A DNA stretch of 64,000 nt from Paraburkholderia panacisoli (GTDB lineage: Bacteria > Pseudomonadota > Gammaproteobacteria > Burkholderiales > Burkholderiaceae), in NCBI RefSeq assembly GCF_008369935.1, contig NZ_VTUZ01000046.1, positions 1-64,000 on the forward strand. The letters are read 5' to 3'. The notes under the pieces were generated by a model that did no database searches, had not been told where the DNA came from, and saw nothing but the letters and a program-made list of their open reading frames with translations. Both the position numbers and the translations under genes were made by a program. Positions 59,267-64,000 of the stretch are shown piece after piece (position 1 is the first letter of the stretch; each line of letters starts with the position of its first letter).

Positions 59267-59926
59267 ATGCAAGAAATCATCGACGGCTTCCTGAAGTTCC
59301 AGCGCGACGCGTTTCCGCAGCGCTCTGAGCTTTTCAAGCAGCTGGCCACGAGCCAGCACCCGCGTACCTTGTTCATTTCGTGCTCGGACAGCCGGCTGGT
59401 ACCGGAGCTGGTCACGCAGCGCGAACCGGGCGACCTGTTCGTGATCCGCAACGCCGGCAACATCGTGCCGTCGTACGGTCCGGAACCTGGCGGCGTGACG
59501 GCCACGGTCGAATACGCGGTCGCCGCGCTCGGCGTCACCGACGTCGTGATCTGCGGTCACTCCGATTGCGGCGCGATGACGGCGATCGCCACCTGCAAGT
59601 GCATGGACCACATGCCGGCCGTGCGCAACTGGCTGCATTACGCGGATTCCGCGAAGGTCGTCAACGAGGCGCGTGAGCACAAGAGCGAACGCGACCGGGT
59701 CGACTCCATGGTCCACGAAAACGTGATCGCCCAGCTCGCGAACATCAAGACGCATCCTTCCGTGCGGCTCGCCCTCGAACAAGGACATCTGGCGCTGCAC
59801 GGCTGGGTGTACGACATCGAAACCGGCTCGATCGATACGCTCGACGGCACGACGAACCGTTTCGTTTCTCTCGCGGAGCATCCGCACGCTTGTGCAACGC
59901 CCGCTCGACTCAACCTCGCTGCCTGA
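59267..59926 (+). CDS. cynT: beta-class carbonic anhydrase CynT
   Basis: A 219-residue zinc enzyme that hydrates CO2 to bicarbonate, needed by cyanase. The metal ligands are Cys in FISCSDSRLVPELVTQ near residue 39, and His and Cys in DVVICGHSDCGAMTAIATC near residues 98 and 101. DLFVIRNAGNIVPSYGPEPG near 60 contains the conserved Asn-Ala-Gly-Asn. The length matches CynT. GGAG lies 10 bases upstream of the ATG at 59267. It is transcribed away from cynR and 43 bases upstream of cyanase, so the two form an operon. Confidence 0.95.
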   Translation: MQEIIDGFLKFQRDAFPQRSELFKQLATSQHPRTLFISCSDSRLVPELVTQREPGDLFVIRNAGNIVPSYGPEPGGVTATVEYAVAALGVTDVVICGHSDCGAMTAIATCKCMDHMPAVRNWLHYADSAKVVNEAREHKSERDRVDSMVHENVIAQLANIKTHPSVRLALEQGHLALHGWVYDIETGSIDTLDGTTNRFVSLAEHPHACATPARLNLAA

Positions 59927-59969
59927 CTCACTGCTTTTTCAACTTCAAGCCATCTCAAGGAGCATCATC

Positions 59970-60440
59970 ATGACGCAATCGCAATATAGCCAAGCCCCCC
60001 GTGAAGCCCTGACCGGCGCCGTCATCGACGCGAAGGTCCGCAAGAACCTGACGTTCGAGCAGATCAACGAAGGCACTGGCCTCAGCCTCGCCTTCGTCAC
60101 CGCCGCGCTGCTCGGCCAGCATCCGTTGCCGGCCGAAGCCGCCAAGGTCGTGGCCGACAAGCTCGAACTCGGTGACGACGCGGTTCGCCTGCTGCAAACC
60201 GTCCCGGTGCGCGGCAGCATTCCGGGCGGCGTACCGACCGATCCGACGATCTACCGGTTCTACGAAATGGTCCAGATCTACGGTTCGACGCTGAAGGCGC
60301 TGGTTCATGAGAAGTTCGGCGACGGCATCATCAGCGCGATCAATTTCAAGCTGGACATCAAGAAAGTCGACGACCCGGAAGGTGGCTCGCGCGCCGTGAT
60401 CACGCTCGACGGAAAATACCTGCCGACCAAGCCGTTCTGA
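59970..60440 (+). CDS. cynS: cyanate hydratase (cyanase) CynS
   Basis: A 156-residue decameric cytoplasmic enzyme that turns cyanate and bicarbonate into ammonia and CO2 through carbamate. The N-terminal helix-turn-helix-like domain is at LTFEQINEGTGLSLAFVTAA near residue 33. The active-site Arg and Glu are in DPTIYRFYEMVQIYGSTLKA near 96-99, and the Ser in FGDGIISAINFKLDIKKVDD near 121. The C-terminus AVITLDGKYLPTKPF is near-invariant. AAGGAG precedes the ATG at 59970. A weak inverted repeat just after the stop (60450-60475) could end transcription. CynT provides the bicarbonate. Confidence 0.97.
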   Translation: MTQSQYSQAPREALTGAVIDAKVRKNLTFEQINEGTGLSLAFVTAALLGQHPLPAEAAKVVADKLELGDDAVRLLQTVPVRGSIPGGVPTDPTIYRFYEMVQIYGSTLKALVHEKFGDGIISAINFKLDIKKVDDPEGGSRAVITLDGKYLPTKPF

Positions 60441-60807
60441 GGCGACATGGGAGTCATTCTTACGGGAATGATTCCATCGCATTGACTCGGAATACGTATT
60501 ACGCAACAGGAGCAATGAAGGCTTCTGACGCGCTCGCCAGATTCTTTTCCTCCGTGGGGCCCGAACGGCCGGAGATCGAGTCAGAATACGGCCCCCTCGC
60601 CCGAGCGATTCCCTCTATAAATGAGTGGCTTCGACCTCTCCTCGATATGGCGTTGCAATGAAACAAGAAAGTCATTGCGTATTCCTACGCGAAGCGTCTA
60701 ATGAAACATGCGTGCGGACTCAGTCAGTTGTCGGTTGTACACCCAACATCCCTGGCGTGGCGTTGCACAGCGAGCGTCTGTCGGCGCTCCACTCCAAGGA
60801 GCAGATC

Positions 60808-61209
60808 ATGCAATATCCGCTGTATGTCCACCGGAATGGCAATAATGGCTTTCGCGCCAGCTTCCCCGATTTCCCCACCGCCGACGCGAGTGGCGATTCG
60901 TTTAACGAACTGACCCACAATGCCCAAGCGACCGTGGAAGCAATGTATGACCGCAGCGAGCAACTTATCCCCGCCCCTACCTTCAGTATGTCGGAATTGC
61001 AGGCGCTCCAAATGGACGATGGCAACGGGCTTTGGGTATTTGTCGACATCGATCTGGCGCGTGTTACCTCGAAATCCGTGGGCATTCAGGTCCATCTGCT
61101 TGAGAGCCTGCTTCAGCTAGTCGATGCAAGGTCAAAAGAGCGCCGCATGACGCGCTCTGCATTCGTCACACTGGCGCTTATTGATGCACTGAAGAAGCAG
61201 GAAGGCTAA
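60808..61209 (+). CDS. HicB-like protein, orphan (copy 2)
   Basis: A 133-residue protein differing from copy 1 (29865) at a few positions only (for example NNGFRASFPDFP instead of NKGLRASFPDFP, and VHLLESLLQLVD instead of VNLLDSLLQQVD). The substitutions are concentrated in the ribbon-helix-helix region, which is of interest because that part binds DNA and sets the dimer. Start, ribosome-binding site and downstream small gene are as in copy 1. Confidence 0.75.
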   Translation: MQYPLYVHRNGNNGFRASFPDFPTADASGDSFNELTHNAQATVEAMYDRSEQLIPAPTFSMSELQALQMDDGNGLWVFVDIDLARVTSKSVGIQVHLLESLLQLVDARSKERRMTRSAFVTLALIDALKKQEG

Positions 61210-61344
61210 CCATCGTCTTGCCGCTCAGTTCAGGAACTTGACGCGCAGGCGCGGGGCACTTCCTGGAAGCACCGGGATGTGAACGTGCGATTCCTCGACT
61301 ACGTCGTTGCCTGCCGTAAGTCGGGAACAACCAGTAAGGATGAT

Positions 61345-61512
61345 ATGACGCACTCAATGTGGGGCATCGCGCTCGGGCTGGCGCTCATGTTCGGCGCGGC
61401 GCTGCGTCGGTATAGGCGCAACGTTCTGCGAAAGCGGGACATCCGCTGGCTTGATGAACACCATATATTGGACAGACTACGCACGCAATTGGAGCTGTCA
61501 CCCCGGAAATGA
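61345..61512 (+). CDS. small membrane protein (55 aa), copy 2
   Basis: Identical in sequence to the protein at 30402: one N-terminal transmembrane helix (WGIALGLALMFGAAL) followed by a basic tail. TAAGGAT precedes the ATG. It has been kept without change in both copies of the module, which suggests either recent duplication or selection. Function unknown. Confidence 0.5.
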   Translation: MTHSMWGIALGLALMFGAALRRYRRNVLRKRDIRWLDEHHILDRLRTQLELSPRK

Positions 61513-61567
61513 CGCACGCCAGGTGGCGCGTCCAGGAAGAAAGACTGATAGTTAAGGAGTTGGCAAA

Positions 61568-61774
61568 ATGACCCTGAATTACGCAGGCAGATCGCATGAC
61601 GAAGCAGTGGCGGCGCGCCACAGGCAGAAACAGAAGGCACAGGAACAGGCCGGCGGCGAGATGGCGAGAGAAGGGACAGAGGGCGACGCAACACATAGTT
61701 GCGGCGAACTCTCCGAACGGGGCAAGCAGGTCTGGAGAAGTGGAAGCGGGATCAACGGTGGCGGAAGAGAATGA
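61568..61774 (+). CDS. small hydrophilic hypothetical protein (68 aa)
   Basis: MTLNYAGRSHDEAVAARHRQ, then KQKAQEQAGGEMAREGTEG and a Gly/Ser-rich end (KQVWRSGSGINGGGRE). AAGGAG lies 8 bases upstream of the ATG. The charged, low-complexity sequence is likely disordered. It begins 25 bases after the duplicated module and is absent from the corresponding side of copy 1. No family recognised. Confidence 0.4.
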   Translation: MTLNYAGRSHDEAVAARHRQKQKAQEQAGGEMAREGTEGDATHSCGELSERGKQVWRSGSGINGGGRE

Positions 61775-61784
61775 ACTGCACCCC

Positions 61785-61826
61785 AAAAGTTGGAAACCCG
61801 TCCAACGATTTGGGGTGTTTTCTTGA
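61785..61826. repeat. imperfect inverted repeat of IS3-type ends
   Basis: CACCCCAAAAGTTGGA and TCCAACGATTTGGGGTG face each other around AAACCCG. CCCCAAAAGTTGG is typical of IS3-family termini, so two IS ends may be joined here. The structure can also form a hairpin. Confidence 0.45.
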
Positions 61827-61857
61827 ATCGCTCGGATTTCCTGGACAGGTCCCGAAG

Positions 61858-61982
61858 TTAGTGTTCCACGTTTAGACCGCCTTCGGTTTCAGGTTCAAGG
61901 CGGAACTGCCGGGCGAATTCGCCCGGCGTCAAATCGTTGAGCGCCATGTGAGGCCGACTCTCATTGTAGTCGCGACGCATAG
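61858..61982 (-). pseudogene. IS3-family transposase OrfB, C-terminal fragment
   Basis: The minus strand reads RRDYNESRPHMALNDLTPGE, then FARQFRLEPETEGGLNVEH and a stop. DYNE-x-RPH-x-AL-x-x-LTP-x-E-FA is the conserved OrfB terminus after the catalytic Glu. About 40 residues remain; the rest of the integrase core is missing upstream of 61982. Confidence 0.75.
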
Positions 61983-62133
61983 CAGCACTACGACCCCCAC
62001 TACAAAACTGATCATCGATTGTGGCGCCTCGTCCCAACTATGAAGGCGCCGGCATCAGCGGGCCTCTGCGAGATACGCGTGCAGGAACGCCGGCGTGACT
62101 CAGGACTGACAGCCTGCCGCCCGTATCTGCGAT

Positions 62134-62484
62134 TTACGGCCGGCGGATTGTGTTGCCATCTCTCGCGGCCAGGCGCGCCGCGTCAATTGTATTCCGGGCC
62201 GTCTCGCAATTCGCGTTGTACGGCTCCAGGTTCTCGGGGTCGCCCAATGGACCTCCCCAGACGTGATAGAAACCATCAACGCCCTGGCCAACGCGCGCTT
62301 CGCTTTTGATCAGGAAGTCGAGCCGTGCGGTTTCGGCCTCGAGCTCGGCCGCTGCCTTCAGAAGCGCATGCCTCCACATCACGACATCGCCGTCGAGCAG
62401 AGGAAAGCATTCGGCCATGTGCCGCAAGGTCTCGACCGTAGTCGGAAGCGTTGTGGGACCACTCATCTTTGTTTCTAACGTCAC
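62134..62484 (-). CDS. hypothetical protein (116 aa)
   Basis: A 116-residue protein. It has TTVETLRHMAECFPLLDGDV, VMWRHALLKAAAELEAETAR and LDFLIKSEARVGQGVDGFYH. The GTG at 62484 follows GAGGGAGAT. The helical N-terminal part with E-L-E-A-E-T-A-R-x-D-F-L-I resembles small phage- or plasmid-borne proteins, but I cannot place it. There is no signal peptide. It overlaps the start region of the oppositely oriented integrase-core remnant. Confidence 0.5.
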   Translation of the reverse strand: MTLETKMSGPTTLPTTVETLRHMAECFPLLDGDVVMWRHALLKAAAELEAETARLDFLIKSEARVGQGVDGFYHVWGGPLGDPENLEPYNANCETARNTIDAARLAARDGNTIRRP

Positions 62485-62609
62485 ACCGATCTCCCTCTCG
62501 CCATTGGTGTCGATTAATCCTCAACCATCCAAATTACAAATATAGTCGCCCCGAGCAACAGGCAGCCTCCCAAAACCAGCGCGCCGAAAACGATCGGCTG
62601 CTTTACGCC

Positions 62610-63353
62610 CAGGGCAGACCACCGATCAGTCCGGACATGCGTGAGTTGATCCACAGGATCTCGGCAGCCAATCCCCGGTGGGGCTCGCCGCGCATCCTGG
62701 GCGAGTTACGCAAGCTCGGCATCGAGGTGGCAAAATCGACTGTGGAGAAGTATCGCCTGCGCCACCCCACACCGCCCTCGCCGACCTGGAAGGCGTTCCT
62801 CAAAAACCATGTCTGCGAGCTCGTATCGATCGATTTCCTCACCGTGCCGACGGTAGGCTTCAGGGTGCTGTTCGTGCTGGTGGTCCTCGTACATGACAGG
62901 CGCCGGGTCATTCACTTCAATGTCACGGAGAATCCGACCGCGCAGTGGACCGCTCAACAGATCGTCGAGGCTTTCCCCTGGGATAGCGCACCGAAGTACC
63001 TGCTCCGGGATCGCGATGCGATCTATGGCGAGCCCTTTCGGCGGCGCGTCGAGAGCATGGGCATCGAACAGGTCCTCACCGCCGCTCGCAGCCCATGGCA
63101 GAATCCGTACGTCGAACGCCTGATCGGCAGCATCCGGCGAGACTGCCTGGATCACGTCATTGTCCTGAACGAACGCCACCTGCGGCGCATCCTCACCCGG
63201 TACTTCGACTACTACCATCGTTGGCGGACACACCTGTCGCTGGACATGGATTGTCCCGACCCAAGACCAGTGCAGCCGCCCAATCGCGGCACAATCGCCG
63301 AGTTCCCGGATGTTGGCGGCTTGCATCACCATTACGAGCGGCTGGCAGCGTAA
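62610..63353 (+). pseudogene. integrase-core transposase, N-terminally truncated
   Basis: The frame reads GRPPISPDMRELIHRISAAN and PRWGSPRILGELRKLGIEVA, an HTH-like part. The DDE core follows: Asp in ELVSIDFLTVPTVGF, Asp in KYLLRDRDAIYGEPF and Glu in PWQNPYVERLIGSIRRDCLD, the last two about 35 residues apart, as in IS3/IS481-type enzymes. The end YHHWRTH-like motif is DYYHRWRTHLSLDMDCP. The normal N-terminal 100 residues are missing; sequence before 62610 is unrelated. Intact members have about 350 residues. It may still be expressed but probably lacks DNA binding. Confidence 0.8.
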
Positions 63354-63640
63354 CCGGAGTGGTCCAGGCTTCGTTCAATCGCACGCTATGCATTTTCGGG
63401 AAGGACAGGTCACGCCGCACCGGTCACGGAAGTAACGGATGCCAGTAACGCGGTCGCAGCGGTTCAGACACCAGCGGCTGAGCAGTCCGACGTTGCCCGC
63501 GTCATGACCAAGATCGCGGAAGGGTGGAGGCGCGGCACGGTCGTGGAGATTCGGCAAATCGCAGTCACATGCCGCTGCCTTCAGGAAACAGGTGACCGCA
63601 ACGGCCGGAGTTGCAACGTGACGACGCTAAACCGACAAAT

Positions 63641-63913
63641 TTACGTTGCCGCCCCATCAAGGGCGGGATCGATTTTGCAACCGTCGATGAATCGCCGCGC
63701 CTGCCGCTCCGCATACGCGAATGCGGCCTCAGCGGACAGGAAGTTAAGGTGCTCCGGCAGGCTCGCGATGGCCGATGTAAGCGGAGCAGCGGAAAGGATC
63801 AACCAGGCGACGGTGTACCGAAGCTGCTGGCCATCCAGCGACGGAGATTTTGTCTGGGTGACCCGGACCTCGATGGTGTATCCGCGATACGGCACGCGGG
63901 ACTGGTTTTGCAT
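63641..63913 (-). CDS. small hypothetical protein with YRGYT motif
   Basis: A 90-residue protein starting MQNQSRVPYRGYTIEVRVTQ, with AGGGCC upstream of the ATG at 63913. The C-terminal helix is LSAEAAFAYAERQARRFIDG. Its layout (YRGY at the N-terminus, then a variable strand region, then a helix with A-x-x-x-A and ID-G) is the same as in the proteins at 31209 and 56036, although the sequences are diverged. The three lie among mobile elements and HicB-like genes. Function unknown. Confidence 0.5.
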   Translation of the reverse strand: MQNQSRVPYRGYTIEVRVTQTKSPSLDGQQLRYTVAWLILSAAPLTSAIASLPEHLNFLSAEAAFAYAERQARRFIDGCKIDPALDGAAT

Positions 63914-64000
63914 GATAGGCCCTAAGTCAGATCGCCCGCGGCGCGCGAGAACTATTCAAGGCGCATTTCATGTGCCCGCTATCTAAACCGTCTCGCAGGG

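Larger units (their letters stand above)
60552..61543 (+). repeat. 992-bp duplicated module, copy 2
   Basis: Copy of 29609-30600 in the same orientation. It starts 111 bases after the cynS stop and ends just before an unrelated small gene. Border sequences differ between the copies, so the module moved or was copied as a unit. No terminal inverted repeats are visible at its ends. Confidence 0.9.

Noticed and set aside
1..64000. tRNA or rRNA genes
   Set aside because: I saw no convincing cloverleaf or rRNA signature, though this was judged by eye only.

Overview
The window is GC-rich beta-proteobacterial DNA. The gene content fits the Burkholderia/Paraburkholderia/Caballeronia group: an acetoacetyl-CoA reductase and phasin of the Ralstonia/Burkholderia type, a very long cyclic beta-1,2-glucan synthase, a cynR-cynTS cluster, MHS-family carboxylate transporters, DUF2934 and HicB-like small proteins. 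The density of broken insertion sequences, truncated genes and a large duplication suggests an accessory part of a secondary chromosome or megaplasmid. The genus is inferred; no rRNA, tRNA, CRISPR array or replication origin was seen.

Layout. 1-9 kb: IS66 and Tn3 remnants, then a small storage/stress block (phasin, acetoacetyl-CoA reductase, cold-shock protein, a cyclic-nucleotide-domain/thioredoxin-reductase fusion), then further Tn3, IS6, IS21-type and IS110 debris. 9-18 kb: a carboxylate island with a LysR regulator translationally coupled to a DctA symporter, an orphan periplasmic binding protein, an MHS tricarboxylate transporter and a two-gene ATP-citrate-lyase-like enzyme. Two matching upstream boxes (13.6 and 18.0 kb) suggest that the transporter and the enzyme are co-regulated. 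18-21.7 kb: an IS6 fragment, a complete ISKra4-type element with 28-bp inverted repeats, and an older relative. 21.8-26.5 kb: a LysR gene divergent from an SDR followed by a two-subunit molybdenum hydroxylase, with a perfect palindrome in the control region. 26.8-33.6 kb: a PECR-like SDR, chimeric pseudogenes, the first copy of a 992-bp duplicated module, a second broken copy of the LysR gene, a DUF2934 protein and an internally deleted IS.

33.9-44.3 kb is the most coherent metabolic region. A citrulline hydrolase and ornithine cyclodeaminase diverge from an Lrp/AsnC regulator, with two palindromes between them. Next comes a LysR-controlled pair of transcription units: transporter, RraA-like protein, class II aldolase and 2-hydroxyacid dehydrogenase on one side, and M20 carbamoylase/amidohydrolase plus CitE-like lyase on the other. 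Both units start behind a nearly identical 58-bp promoter/operator. This looks like an uptake and degradation pathway for a carbamoylated or amide-linked organic acid that I cannot name.

45-53.8 kb is one gene, ndvB. 54-58 kb holds IS6 debris and several small proteins. 58.2-60.4 kb is cynR and cynTS for cyanate detoxification. 60.5-61.5 kb is the second copy of the 992-bp module (orphan HicB-like protein plus a 55-residue membrane protein), in the same orientation 30.9 kb from the first, so the intervening DNA could in principle be lost or amplified by recombination. The last 2.5 kb holds IS3-type and integrase-core remnants and small hypothetical genes.
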